Below, one piece after another: positions 6,726 to 15,787 of a stretch of DNA of 21,208 bases. The stretch comes from Bacilli bacterium (GTDB lineage Bacteria > Bacillota_I > Bacilli_A > RFN20 > CAG-826). Positions within the stretch are counted from its first letter, which is position 1; every line of letters begins with the position of its first letter. Location: assembly GCA_024413875.1 (NCBI GenBank), contig JAKSVY010000028.1, forward strand, positions 1-21,208. The letters run 5' to 3'. The position numbers and the translations under genes were made by a program. Below the pieces are notes generated by a model. That model was not told the origin of the DNA and searched no databases. It saw only the letters and a program-made list of their open reading frames with translations.

Positions 6726-8735
6726 TTATTTTGTGTAATATGATAATCCTTTAAATACTGGAACACCTGATGTTATATCCCATAAATTAGAATCAAATGC
6801 TGAATAATCATTATGAGCTTGATCCATTTCAATAAATCTTGGGTACCAGAGTGCAGCAGGATATAAAACGTGTTTTGTACCTGTAAAATCTACATCTGCA
6901 TCAGCTTGTTGTTGATAGATATAAGATTTAAATCTATCTGTCTCACCGATACCATAACTATGAGGTGTAACAATGTATAAATCCTTACTACCATTTGCTA
7001 ATTTGTGAATACCGAACGCTCCATGATTTCCATTTGATGTCATAACATCAGGAACATTAATAATTACTTGAGTAGCTTTTAATGAACCATATGTTGAATA
7101 GAAGGTTGCAAATGAAGCTGTTGATGCTGTGCTATGAACTTTGTTATTAATATAAACATTTGAAAGTGTTGCACCAGTTTCACAGTGATGAGCAATAAGT
7201 CCTGCAAATGCAGCACCCATTTCACAATTTGTGAAAGCAGCATTTTTAATTGTACCCTTAAATGAATTTCCAAATAGCCCCCATTCATCTAAAGCGTTTG
7301 AGTGATTTAAATAAAGGGTAATCTTATGGCCATTACCATCAAAGATTCCTGCGAAAGTTGTTGGGCTCATACCAGAAGGCATAGATAAACGAGTAGATTT
7401 ATTTTCAATATCTTTTGCAACGACGTAATAACCATCCACTGTTGTGCCTGGAACTGATGCTGCATATATTGACTCAAAATCTTTAACTGTAGTAATTACT
7501 TTTTGGGCAGCTTCTACTGTGCATTTTATCGCCATAACATCGTTATAGATAACTAAGTCAGCTGTACCAAATGAATTATTTGAATTTGATGAAACACCAA
7601 ATACTGCTGATCCATCTGTTCTTAATTCTTCTTCACCTTGGTAAGCCTTAACAATTGTTTTAGAGCCTGCTATAAAAAGAGATGATAATGATTCAAGTTT
7701 ATCATTTGCTGCATCATAAAACTTACCATCTACAATTGAGAAATTCTTTGTAACTTCATTAATGTCATAGATTGGTAAATCAACGGTAACCAAGAAACAC
7801 TTAACGTATTCTTCATTATTTGAGTCAATGAATTTAGCTTCAAGTGTTGCTGATCCAGCAGCAATTGCGGTAACTGCTCCTGTTTTAGTTGAACTATTCC
7901 AATCTAATTTAACAGCCTCTAATGAAGGGTTATTTGTAGATTTGTTATTAATCAATCTAACAGATGTAATGTCTTTTTCGACACCATCTTCATCACCTTT
8001 AATAGATGTGATTTCTTGGCTAACTTTATATTTTGTTCCGTTAATTTCACTAATAGTGTATAGTTCAATATCGCTTAACTCACCTTCATTAAGATAGATA
8101 TTCTTAAATGAAATAACATTGAGCTTAATTCTTTTTGTTAATGATGGTGAATCAAACCCTCTCCAAGAAGCGGAAATAATAACGTCGGTTGAGGCTCCGA
8201 TTTGACTTCCGGCATAAAAAATACCTTCATCAACATATCCAGCAGATGGATTAGTTACCGAATAAATAACATCCATATCATAGAATTTTTTGTTATTGAA
8301 TGTTACATAGGTATTAAGGTTTATTGATGTGTTTTTAGCAATTTGCTCTTCGCTAGAAATATCATTAATAAAATCCAATGTTGGGACATAAAAATCTGTT
8401 CCAACAGTTACAAGACATTGCGCTTTAACACCATTGATGGTTGCGCTGATAGTAGCCTCACCAGCACTAATAGCTTCAACATTTCCATCGTTATCAACAA
8501 TAGCGATATTTCTATTTGATGTTGACCATTTAACAGAAAGAGAAGAATCTTCAAGGCTATTTGATGCGACTAATTTAGTTTTATCACCGATGATTAATTT
8601 AACGCTTGTCTCGTTTAAATAAACTTCAAAATCTTTTTTAACTTCACTTGTTTGAGAAGAAGTATCTTTATTACATCCCGCAACACTTAATGAAGAGAAG
8701 ATAAGTAAACTTAATGCTAATAATTTAGTTTTCAT
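6726..8735 (-). CDS. Exported lipoprotein with BIG2-type Ig-like domains and a GLUG-like C-terminal region
   Basis: This 669-residue protein starts with a lipoprotein signal: a charged start, a hydrophobic stretch and lipobox SVAGC with Cys21. Residues about 37-112 form a clear BIG2 Ig-like domain (SVKWSTSNRNIAIVDNDGNV, then a GEATISATINGV strand). A second BIG2-like block, ending in GSATLEAKF, lies near 215-320. From about 415 onward the pattern changes: GIFDGNGHKITLYL, LFGNSFKGTIKNAAFTNC and FAGLIAHH recall the GLUG/right-handed beta-helix repeats of adhesins and glycan-binding proteins. No catalytic motif is visible. It probably sits on the outer face of the membrane and binds the glycan or cell wall, but this is inferred. 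A textbook AGGAGG ribosome binding site 7 nt upstream suggests high expression. It lies between the DUF4838 lipoprotein gene and the oxidoreductases. Confidence 0.85.
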   Translation of the reverse strand: MKTKLLALSLLIFSSLSVAGCNKDTSSQTSEVKKDFEVYLNETSVKLIIGDKTKLVASNSLEDSSLSVKWSTSNRNIAIVDNDGNVEAISAGEATISATINGVKAQCLVTVGTDFYVPTLDFINDISSEEQIAKNTSINLNTYVTFNNKKFYDMDVIYSVTNPSAGYVDEGIFYAGSQIGASTDVIISASWRGFDSPSLTKRIKLNVISFKNIYLNEGELSDIELYTISEINGTKYKVSQEITSIKGDEDGVEKDITSVRLINNKSTNNPSLEAVKLDWNSSTKTGAVTAIAAGSATLEAKFIDSNNEEYVKCFLVTVDLPIYDINEVTKNFSIVDGKFYDAANDKLESLSSLFIAGSKTIVKAYQGEEELRTDGSAVFGVSSNSNNSFGTADLVIYNDVMAIKCTVEAAQKVITTVKDFESIYAASVPGTTVDGYYVVAKDIENKSTRLSMPSGMSPTTFAGIFDGNGHKITLYLNHSNALDEWGLFGNSFKGTIKNAAFTNCEMGAAFAGLIAHHCETGATLSNVYINNKVHSTASTASFATFYSTYGSLKATQVIINVPDVMTSNGNHGAFGIHKLANGSKDLYIVTPHSYGIGETDRFKSYIYQQQADADVDFTGTKHVLYPAALWYPRFIEMDQAHNDYSAFDSNLWDITSGVPVFKGLSYYTK

Positions 8736-8742
8736 TTTCTTT

Positions 8743-8748
8743 CCTCCT
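8743..8748 (-). promoter_or_regulatory. Strong ribosome binding site of the BIG2/GLUG lipoprotein gene
   Basis: AGGAGG lies directly after the TAA of the DUF4838 gene and 7 nt before the ATG at 8735. It fixes the start codon and fills most of the 13-nt junction. Few other junctions in this operon have so strong and well spaced a site. Confidence 0.85.
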
Positions 8749-10752
8749 TTAAATAAGTGTCAAAATCCAGTTTGATAAAGAATCACTTCTTTCAGAAACT
8801 AGGAAGAACTTGAGTGGAAGAATTTCATAGTAGAAATATCTTGCCATCTCGTTATATGTATCAATATCCATATAATCTTTACCATATAAAGATAACATGT
8901 AATAAGCAGGTGAAACCCATTCAAGGTCAATATGTTCCTTAATCATTCTATATGTCTTAATATCGAGTTCTTCATAATAAGCAATTTTCTTACGAGCATT
9001 CTCAATATAACCTAACCATTTTGTTAACATTTGGAAAGGCCAATAGTCTTGGTTAGCAACCGCAACGTTAATGATGCCACCACTTGATAATTTTCCAATA
9101 CGATCAAATAAAACAAGTGAATACATATTTTCCGCATAGAAAAGTTCTTTCATATCTTTAGCGGCTTCTCTAAACATATTATCAAACCACTTATCAATAA
9201 GTTTGTTCATATCGAGGTTAGAGTTCCAACTCAACTTAGCATCAAGATAGATAGCAAGCATTTGGAACGCTGTTAAGTTATAAGTGTTCCATCCACCTTG
9301 GTTATAAAGCAACTTAGCATTACCTTGCGCAAAGACTTGATATGTTTCAGGGTTATAGAAGTTTGTTGAGTTTACGTGGCATAAATAACCACCAAAGTTA
9401 GCGTTATATGTCCAAAGATATGTTGCAGAAGCAGTATCACACCACTTTCTATAAGTCTCGAGACCTTCAGCGTTTTGCTTGTCATAAATACCGAGTTGAT
9501 ATTGAATGCCACTCGAAATAGCGTAATAAACACCAACATCTTCTCTCATTACTAAATCTGGATGGTTAACAACAAATTTACCAGCAGATTCATCATAATG
9601 GGCAGGAGCGTTAATATAGTCGTTATATGCGAAGAAAACTAATTTAAAATCAGGACGATTATATTTGGCGTTAAGAGGATCATTCATCCACGCGCGGACT
9701 CTAGACATTAAATCATTACAGAAAGTAATAACAACACCCGATTGTTCTCCATATAATCTGAATTTTTCAGTACATGCTGCACATTTACAAATATCATGGT
9801 TATCTTCCATTGTGAAAGATACCAAATTCTTTAATGGATAGTTTACTGGATCAAAGACCATTAAACCTTCTTCAATAATTCTTGCTGATTTACTTACTAA
9901 AGCTTCATAATCTTCAGCATTACCATGTGCTGTGTAGCAAACTTGATCACCAGAATCAGAGAACCAATTTGGGCGAGCATCTGGAGCGTTTCTTGGAATA
10001 ATATCTAAACAGTTATGAATAGCAGAACGAATTGCTCCATTAGCGGTATCAGCAACTGAAAGGAAATAATCAGAGAAATCAAATGGAGTTCTAAGTCTTG
10101 TAGCGACATTATTTGGGTTTTCTTTGATGAATCCCCATGAGTTAGCTCTCATTTGGATATCTGGAATATCAGTAATATCTAAGTTAAAAAACTTAAGATT
10201 ATCAACTTTATCAATCGAGATACAATCGTATGAATATGTATCGAAATTTAATAATGTTTCAAGGAAATCATAGACAGCATAGATACATCCATGATTATCA
10301 CCACCATTAAGATAGATAGTGTTATCCTTGGTTACGATACGAACCGCTTGTGTTCCGAGTTCTTCTTTATTAATAGAAATACCAGTACTTTCAAACATCT
10401 TTGTATCACCAATAGAAATGTATTCACCATCAGCTGTATGAGTCATACCAATAGCGTTTTCTGTAACATAATCTAAAGCAATACCAGTTGCTTCTTTAAA
10501 AAGAGTAGTAAGTTCTTCTTTTGCAGTGATTAAATAAGAATCAACATTAGCAGGAAGAACGATTTTGTAATTTGTCGATTTATTTTGAACGATATAATGA
10601 TCTGTTTCTGTTTTCTCAAATTTGTGAACACCTTCAAATGTGTAGCGAGGTTGATCGGTTTCAGTTCCGATTATATCACTACCTTTTTTAGAAGTTGAAC
10701 ATCCAACAAGAAGAATGGAAATGGCTAATAATGCAAATGATTTGAATTTCAT
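8749..10752 (-). CDS. DUF4838-family surface lipoprotein, candidate glycoside hydrolase
   Basis: This 667-residue protein has a lipoprotein signal with lipobox LLVGC (Cys18), so it is probably anchored outside the membrane. Residues about 50-190 resemble the N-terminal accessory domain of alpha-glucuronidases and hexosaminidases (GH67/GH20-type), ending in GGDNHGCIYAVYDFLE (150-165). Residues about 225-560 match the DUF4838 core: PNWFSD, SFTMEDNHDICKCAAC (312-327) with the CxCxxC set Cys322/324/327, then FFAYNDY and YLWTYNANFGGY. The C-terminal part is helical. Acidic residues Glu316 and Asp317 in the conserved block are candidate active-site residues. DUF4838 proteins occur in glycan-use loci, but I do not know a proven reaction, so activity on an amino-sugar or uronic-acid glycan is inference. 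A GAGG site 8 nt upstream supports the start, 2 nt after the upstream stop. Confidence 0.85.
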   Translation of the reverse strand: MKFKSFALLAISILLVGCSTSKKGSDIIGTETDQPRYTFEGVHKFEKTETDHYIVQNKSTNYKIVLPANVDSYLITAKEELTTLFKEATGIALDYVTENAIGMTHTADGEYISIGDTKMFESTGISINKEELGTQAVRIVTKDNTIYLNGGDNHGCIYAVYDFLETLLNFDTYSYDCISIDKVDNLKFFNLDITDIPDIQMRANSWGFIKENPNNVATRLRTPFDFSDYFLSVADTANGAIRSAIHNCLDIIPRNAPDARPNWFSDSGDQVCYTAHGNAEDYEALVSKSARIIEEGLMVFDPVNYPLKNLVSFTMEDNHDICKCAACTEKFRLYGEQSGVVITFCNDLMSRVRAWMNDPLNAKYNRPDFKLVFFAYNDYINAPAHYDESAGKFVVNHPDLVMREDVGVYYAISSGIQYQLGIYDKQNAEGLETYRKWCDTASATYLWTYNANFGGYLCHVNSTNFYNPETYQVFAQGNAKLLYNQGGWNTYNLTAFQMLAIYLDAKLSWNSNLDMNKLIDKWFDNMFREAAKDMKELFYAENMYSLVLFDRIGKLSSGGIINVAVANQDYWPFQMLTKWLGYIENARKKIAYYEELDIKTYRMIKEHIDLEWVSPAYYMLSLYGKDYMDIDTYNEMARYFYYEILPLKFFLVSERSDSLSNWILTLI

Positions 10753-10754
10753 AA

Positions 10755-13700
10755 TTATGCCCTCACTATTACTGTATAAGAATCACTAGAATAGTTTCCG
10801 TATTCATCGAAAACATACGCAACAATCTTAAATGTACCAACCTTTTGGAAGGCGTATGTTGCGACATTATATCCTGATTCCATGATGTTAAAATGGTCAT
10901 CCATAACCATAACAACGACTTTTAATTTATCTTTTGCTGTGTGGTTATCAGAAACCGTATAAGAACGTACCTTAACAACTTGGCCAACCTTAATTTCTAA
11001 TGTTGAGTGGTCATCAAAAGTAACGACTGGATCAATAACATCATCAACGTTAACAATGTAATAAACTTTATCGTTTGTAATCTTATCAGCTCCAGATCTT
11101 GTAGATCCTTCAGCAGAAATAATGTAATTGACTTTATATTGTCCGCATTCACTTAAGTAGATTGTATATTCTCTATTAGCAGATGCGAGATTTAAAAGCA
11201 CATCGTCAACACTCTTAACGTTGTTACCTGCATTATCAAAAACAGAAATCTTAACATCTTCAAATAAGACCGGAGATAAGACGCAAGAAGCAACACAGCT
11301 AGATACTTTGAATTCAGAATCGATATCAAATGAACCAGTTCTTCTTTCATAATAAACTTGTGGACCATTTTCAATCATCTTAGTAGCCTTAAGCATACCT
11401 TGGTTATTAATCTTTTCCACATCAATTGTGCATGCTGATTTTGTAATAACAGAAAGCACTGATAATTCAAAATCACGACTTAAATCCAATGAAACATAAT
11501 CGTTAATGTAAAGTCTAGTACCTTGCATAACAATTGAAATATCATTTGTCTTTTCGGTTGAATTAAAGAAACCAACTGATTTAGTTACACCATTTTCATT
11601 AACTTGGGAAATGGTTGCTTGATAAGTAGAAGATGTCACTCTTTCAACAGTTGCTGATACATAGTTATTGCTATCTTGATAATTTGAAAGTCTAACCTCA
11701 ATATTTGCACCTGTTGTTTCGGTGAATGAATAGTTGAAAGCGTAATTTGCGAATGAAATGAAATTGATAAAACTCATTTCTCCGGCTTTATCAAATTCAT
11801 ATCTTAAACTTGATGATTCTTCGCTTGAATTTACGTAATCACCTTGGAAGTATGGAGCATATCTCTTTTCAACAGAACGTTTTCCAAAATTAACATCAAC
11901 TATTTCAATTGTGTCTGTTCTATATTCGATATTACCTGTCGCAAATTTAAATTTAACAGTGCTTGATCCAGTAATTGTGAACTTATTTGGATCAGAAATT
12001 TTTGTAAAGTTATCACTATCAAAAGCAATGTATGGATTTGTTTCAACTTCTATTGGACCATTTTCGGTAGCCTTTAAACCAACTAATGGTTCAATCGAAT
12101 ATGAAGCACCTTTGATATAAGATGGGTAAACCATTGGTTTCTTATCAAAGAAGACTTTACCAGTATCGACCGAATTAACTTTATAAGTGTATGAAGTACT
12201 ATAGAAAGCATCATTTATTTCATAAACAATTTCATATTCCCCAATATAAAGTGGTGTTAAATCATATGAATCCTTACTTTCATTTAAATTTAATGATACG
12301 CGTTTACCTTTAGGATCAACTGCGTATGCTTTAACATTAACTTCACCATTTTTACCTTTAACATTTAATGCTGGGATAGCATTTGTTGTAGCAGCCTCAA
12401 GTGAAGTGACTTTATCTTCATTAAATTCAAAAGGATTATTTGCCACACAGTTTAAGGCAACAACCTTCTTTGTTTCATTACCAAAACTATCCTTTGCAGA
12501 ATAAACAAGTGAATAATTACCTAAAAGAGTTGGGATGAAATAGTCAGATGAATTGACAATGAATTGATCAGGTTGACCATAGTTATAGTAGATAGTTGAC
12601 TTAAGATCACCATAGTAATTGAAGTCATTTACTTGAACATCAGTTGGAATATAGAACTTTTGATCCTTAAAGATAGTAACAGAGTTTTTGTCTTTCAAAA
12701 ATTTAGTAACAATACTTGGACCAGTAGTGTCTTCAACAATTCCATCTTTAAGTTTTGTTCCGCTCATACCTAAAATAGAAGGGATTTCAACCTTCATAGA
12801 TGTTGAGTTAAAACCAAAACATTCGAATTGAGCGTATACTTCACCAGTAGTGAAATATTCATCAATATTAAGTGGATTAGAATCATATACTTCAACAGCA
12901 TCTAAATCAGTAATTAATTTACTATTAGTTCCTGACCACCAAACTTGGTTGTTATTTAAATTCCAAGTGAAAGCACAACCTTTATCTCTTTTAAGGGTTG
13001 CATTATCATTCATTGAACCCCAAACACCATATGCATCAACAACTTGATATCTAGTTGTAACGTGCTTGTTGTATGAAACTCCCTCAAAGACACAGTTAAT
13101 CTTATCTGGTCTATTAGGGTTATATTCAAGTCCAGTGAAGTTTTGGAAAGCTGCACCTGCACCTGCATAATAAGGCGCTGAACTCTTATCACACCATGTA
13201 TAGATTTCTAAGAATTTAGATGAATCATAAGCATCAACTAATTTAACTGTGCAGAATGATGCAGCGGGAATATCATCCTTGTTTTCTCTAAATATTGGAT
13301 AGAAATCAATAACGTCAACCATTCCGTTTTTAAAGGAATGGATATTTACAGTTTTATTAAATTTAAATGAAGAACCACTAACTAAAGTAATTTCAATTCC
13401 AGGAAGTCCCGAGACAGGAAGTGCATTGTAATAAGAAGAGGTAACACCGCTACCATCTTCATAAATATTCTTTCTAACAATAAACTCTTTTACATAAGAA
13501 TGATTGTTGTCATCATAGTAAGATACTTTATATTTGCCAGGAACATTTAATGTGTGTCTTCCTGGTTTTCTAGCGTTTCTATCAGGGAAAACTACTTCAC
13601 CATAAGTGGCTTTTACAAGCCCATTTGGAGTTGAGAAATATGTTTTACCAACGGTTGGCATATCAATGATTTGATTATATTCGTATGACTCTTGGAAAGT

Positions 13701-13820
13701 TGTATCGTCAATAATGATTTGTGATTCAGCTTCTTCCGCAATCGCTTGTGAAATATGTGATACAACCAAACCACTTGCTAATAAAGTTATAGAAGCGCCT
13801 AAAATAAAACCTCTTTTCAT
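10755..13820 (-). CDS. Large secreted protein with Ig-like and lectin-like domains
   Basis: This 1021-residue protein begins with a Sec signal peptide (about residues 1-28, likely cut after QAIA), without a lipobox and without a C-terminal membrane anchor; it ends in a beta strand at VIVRA. It therefore appears to be secreted or non-covalently surface-bound. Repeated Ig-like modules are visible near 40-115, 370-465, 480-550 and 920-1021. Their strands end in forms such as NYSLVYSAKDSFGNETK and FKIVAYVFDEYGNYS, the typical pattern of bacterial Ig-like surface domains. Between them lie beta-rich segments (about 120-340 and 665-810) that look like LamG/concanavalin-type binding modules, although I cannot assign them firmly. 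There is no recognisable catalytic motif. Its position between permeases and a candidate glycosidase suggests glycan capture or cell adhesion. The start follows the permease stop by 2 nt. Confidence 0.82.
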   Translation of the reverse strand: MKRGFILGASITLLASGLVVSHISQAIAEEAESQIIIDDTTFQESYEYNQIIDMPTVGKTYFSTPNGLVKATYGEVVFPDRNARKPGRHTLNVPGKYKVSYYDDNNHSYVKEFIVRKNIYEDGSGVTSSYYNALPVSGLPGIEITLVSGSSFKFNKTVNIHSFKNGMVDVIDFYPIFRENKDDIPAASFCTVKLVDAYDSSKFLEIYTWCDKSSAPYYAGAGAAFQNFTGLEYNPNRPDKINCVFEGVSYNKHVTTRYQVVDAYGVWGSMNDNATLKRDKGCAFTWNLNNNQVWWSGTNSKLITDLDAVEVYDSNPLNIDEYFTTGEVYAQFECFGFNSTSMKVEIPSILGMSGTKLKDGIVEDTTGPSIVTKFLKDKNSVTIFKDQKFYIPTDVQVNDFNYYGDLKSTIYYNYGQPDQFIVNSSDYFIPTLLGNYSLVYSAKDSFGNETKKVVALNCVANNPFEFNEDKVTSLEAATTNAIPALNVKGKNGEVNVKAYAVDPKGKRVSLNLNESKDSYDLTPLYIGEYEIVYEINDAFYSTSYTYKVNSVDTGKVFFDKKPMVYPSYIKGASYSIEPLVGLKATENGPIEVETNPYIAFDSDNFTKISDPNKFTITGSSTVKFKFATGNIEYRTDTIEIVDVNFGKRSVEKRYAPYFQGDYVNSSEESSSLRYEFDKAGEMSFINFISFANYAFNYSFTETTGANIEVRLSNYQDSNNYVSATVERVTSSTYQATISQVNENGVTKSVGFFNSTEKTNDISIVMQGTRLYINDYVSLDLSRDFELSVLSVITKSACTIDVEKINNQGMLKATKMIENGPQVYYERRTGSFDIDSEFKVSSCVASCVLSPVLFEDVKISVFDNAGNNVKSVDDVLLNLASANREYTIYLSECGQYKVNYIISAEGSTRSGADKITNDKVYYIVNVDDVIDPVVTFDDHSTLEIKVGQVVKVRSYTVSDNHTAKDKLKVVVMVMDDHFNIMESGYNVATYAFQKVGTFKIVAYVFDEYGNYSSDSYTVIVRA

Positions 13821-13822
13821 AG

Positions 13823-14824
13823 TTATTCTTTAACACCTCCTGCAGACATATTTCCGAGCAATGCTTTTCTTGTAGCGAGGAATAACGCTAAGACAGGTAA
13901 AACAAGAAGCATACATCCTGCAACGATTTGTGGAATTTCAATAGCAGCTTGACCCATGATGTGAACACTGTTAGTAGACATTTTGAAAATTGCGTAAGAT
14001 AAAGTTGGATGGTTTGGATAATAAAGCAATGGAGTTTGATAATCATTCCATAATGCAATGAAGTTAAGAAGGAAAACAGTCCAGAATAACTTCGCGGCCA
14101 TTGGGAAAACAATAGTAAAGAATGAAACAAATTGGTTTGATCCATCGATTTCTGCTGCTTCAAGATAAACATCAGAATAGCTTTGGAAGTATGCAACGAA
14201 AACAAAGAAATAAATACCAGTAAAGTTCAAGTTAAGAATGAGCATGCCTAAATATGAATCAAATAAGGCAAGGTCACGAGTTAACTTAAGCATTGCTGGA
14301 TAACTACCAACAATTGGGATAGCTAAGATGGTTAACATAACAACATAGATAAATTTTGAGAATCTATATCTATATTTAGCAACAAGGTAACCACAAAGTA
14401 AGGCAACAAATGTTCTCGCAAATGCGCCAAGGATACAATAGATGAAAGAGTTAATTAAGAACGAGCCGAATGTAAAACCACCTTCAGGGCCAACATCAGA
14501 AATCTTTCCAAATAAAGCAGAAAGATATGAATGGTCTTCTGGTTGGTATTTAAATGCATTAAGAACTAAGAAATAGTTATTAAGAGGTGAGTATTCATTG
14601 TTCTTAAAATCTGGAAGACCAAGAACATTACCAAATACCTTATATTCATCAGAACTCTTTAATGAAGTTGATAATCCCCAAAGTAAAAGAGCGATTAAAG
14701 AAATTGAGTAGATTAAAAGAATCACCATTACGATGATAGAACCAACAGATGCCTTTTCAACAGGCTTCTTTTGCTTCTTAGTCTTTGTTAACTTGATTCC
14801 TTTTTTACTTAGTGCTTGGGCCAT
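13823..14824 (-). CDS. Carbohydrate ABC transporter permease, MalG-like (CUT1)
   Basis: This 333-residue inner-membrane permease has a basic N-terminal tail, a first helix at about 28-52 and five more hydrophobic spans. The EAA loop reads EAAEIDGSN (222-230), which docks with the ATPase. The large extracytoplasmic loop after helix 1 (about 60-118) is typical of MalG-type CUT1 permeases, slightly expanded. It forms a heterodimer with the permease encoded immediately upstream. The ATG overlaps the end of that gene by 20 bp, with only a weak AGAAAG site, so coupled translation is likely. No ATPase gene lies in this operon; a candidate is at 20226-20948. Confidence 0.94.
   Translation of the reverse strand: MAQALSKKGIKLTKTKKQKKPVEKASVGSIIVMVILLIYSISLIALLLWGLSTSLKSSDEYKVFGNVLGLPDFKNNEYSPLNNYFLVLNAFKYQPEDHSYLSALFGKISDVGPEGGFTFGSFLINSFIYCILGAFARTFVALLCGYLVAKYRYRFSKFIYVVMLTILAIPIVGSYPAMLKLTRDLALFDSYLGMLILNLNFTGIYFFVFVAYFQSYSDVYLEAAEIDGSNQFVSFFTIVFPMAAKLFWTVFLLNFIALWNDYQTPLLYYPNHPTLSYAIFKMSTNSVHIMGQAAIEIPQIVAGCMLLVLPVLALFLATRKALLGNMSAGGVKE
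13834..13841 (-). promoter_or_regulatory. Perfect but distant Shine-Dalgarno before the secreted protein
   Basis: AGGAGGTG, an exact complement of the 16S anti-Shine-Dalgarno, lies inside the last codons of the upstream permease. Its end is 13 nt before the ATG at 13820, longer than the usual 5-9 nt. It may still recruit ribosomes at the 2-nt gene junction, or the Gly-Gly codons may produce it by chance. Confidence 0.5.
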
Positions 14825-15773
14825 ATTTTAAAAGTAACTTTCTAACCAATAAAACTATTGGAATTAATATACATGTAACAAGTACACCTAACGCTGATAA
14901 TTGAGGATATGAAAGATATTTAGATCCCTCTGCAACATAAAGATTAGAGCCAACGCTTTGAGTATAGAAATAATAACCAAAGGTTGAGAAAAGGTTGGCA
15001 CCACCGCCACCGAAGAATGAATAAAGTTGCATTTGTTCAACAAACACACCAGCAAGTCCGGTAACAATGAATGTGACAAGAGTTGGCCAAATCATAGGGA
15101 CATAAAGATGGATAAATTGGCGAACAGGTCCAGCGCCATCGAGTTTAGCAGCTTCAACAAGTGAAGGATTAATATCTGTCATTGCACCTGTATAAAGCAT
15201 TGTGTTTGTACCGTATGCGAGCCATAAATTATAGAACAGAATTGCTTTGAATTGAGTTTCTTTAGTGCCGTCTAATAAACCGGTTACCATTCCACCACCA
15301 AACAATTCGACTAATTTACGATATACATCAGTAACGACATACTTATAAAGAATTGTTAAAACAATCGCCGATAGAACACATGGTAAATAAAGCATGATTC
15401 TAAAGAATCCTGAGAAACGATAGTTCTTAGCAATATAGAAACTAAAAATAAGCGCTAAAGGTGTAACAATAAAGAGGTTGCAAGCATAGAAGATAAATGA
15501 GAATTTAATCATATCTCCCACTTCTGGAGAGAAGAATACTTTGAATGCTGTCTTAAAGTTATCAAATCCAACAAAGACTGCTGAATAACCTAACCCATCT
15601 TCATTAGCCACATATTTTTGGAAGCTCATGATGAGCGAATTGAAGTTCGCATAGATGTAGAAAACAATAAATTGAATTAAAGGAATAGCAAACATGGCCA
15701 CATAAAAGACTAAGCGGCTTCTTTCGCGCTTATTATTTCTTGTAGAAAATTTTTGTACTGTTTGTGCGGCCAT
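14805..15773 (-). CDS. Carbohydrate ABC transporter permease, MalF/UgpA-like (CUT1)
   Basis: This 322-residue membrane protein has six predicted spans, the first at about 20-42. It carries the EAA cytoplasmic motif EAAKLDGAG (207-215) followed by the conserved proline-containing segment YVPMIWP. This is the usual partner of the MalG-like subunit in CUT1 importers, which take up oligosaccharides or glycosides. An AAAGGAAAC ribosome binding site lies in the 14-nt gap behind the binding-protein gene. The order binding protein, MalF-like, MalG-like is the standard CUT1 layout. Confidence 0.94.
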   Translation of the reverse strand: MAAQTVQKFSTRNNKRERSRLVFYVAMFAIPLIQFIVFYIYANFNSLIMSFQKYVANEDGLGYSAVFVGFDNFKTAFKVFFSPEVGDMIKFSFIFYACNLFIVTPLALIFSFYIAKNYRFSGFFRIMLYLPCVLSAIVLTILYKYVVTDVYRKLVELFGGGMVTGLLDGTKETQFKAILFYNLWLAYGTNTMLYTGAMTDINPSLVEAAKLDGAGPVRQFIHLYVPMIWPTLVTFIVTGLAGVFVEQMQLYSFFGGGGANLFSTFGYYFYTQSVGSNLYVAEGSKYLSYPQLSALGVLVTCILIPIVLLVRKLLLKYGPSTK

Positions 15774-15787
15774 TTTGTTTCCTTTAA

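Noticed and set aside
7828..8097. Plus-strand 89-codon open frame opposite the BIG2 lipoprotein
   Set aside because: It is antisense to low-complexity Ig-like coding sequence and has no independent support.
13888..14205. 105-codon minus-strand open frame inside the MalG-like permease
   Set aside because: It is out of frame with a clear permease carrying EAA and membrane spans; its hydrophobic composition is a by-product of the overlapping frame.
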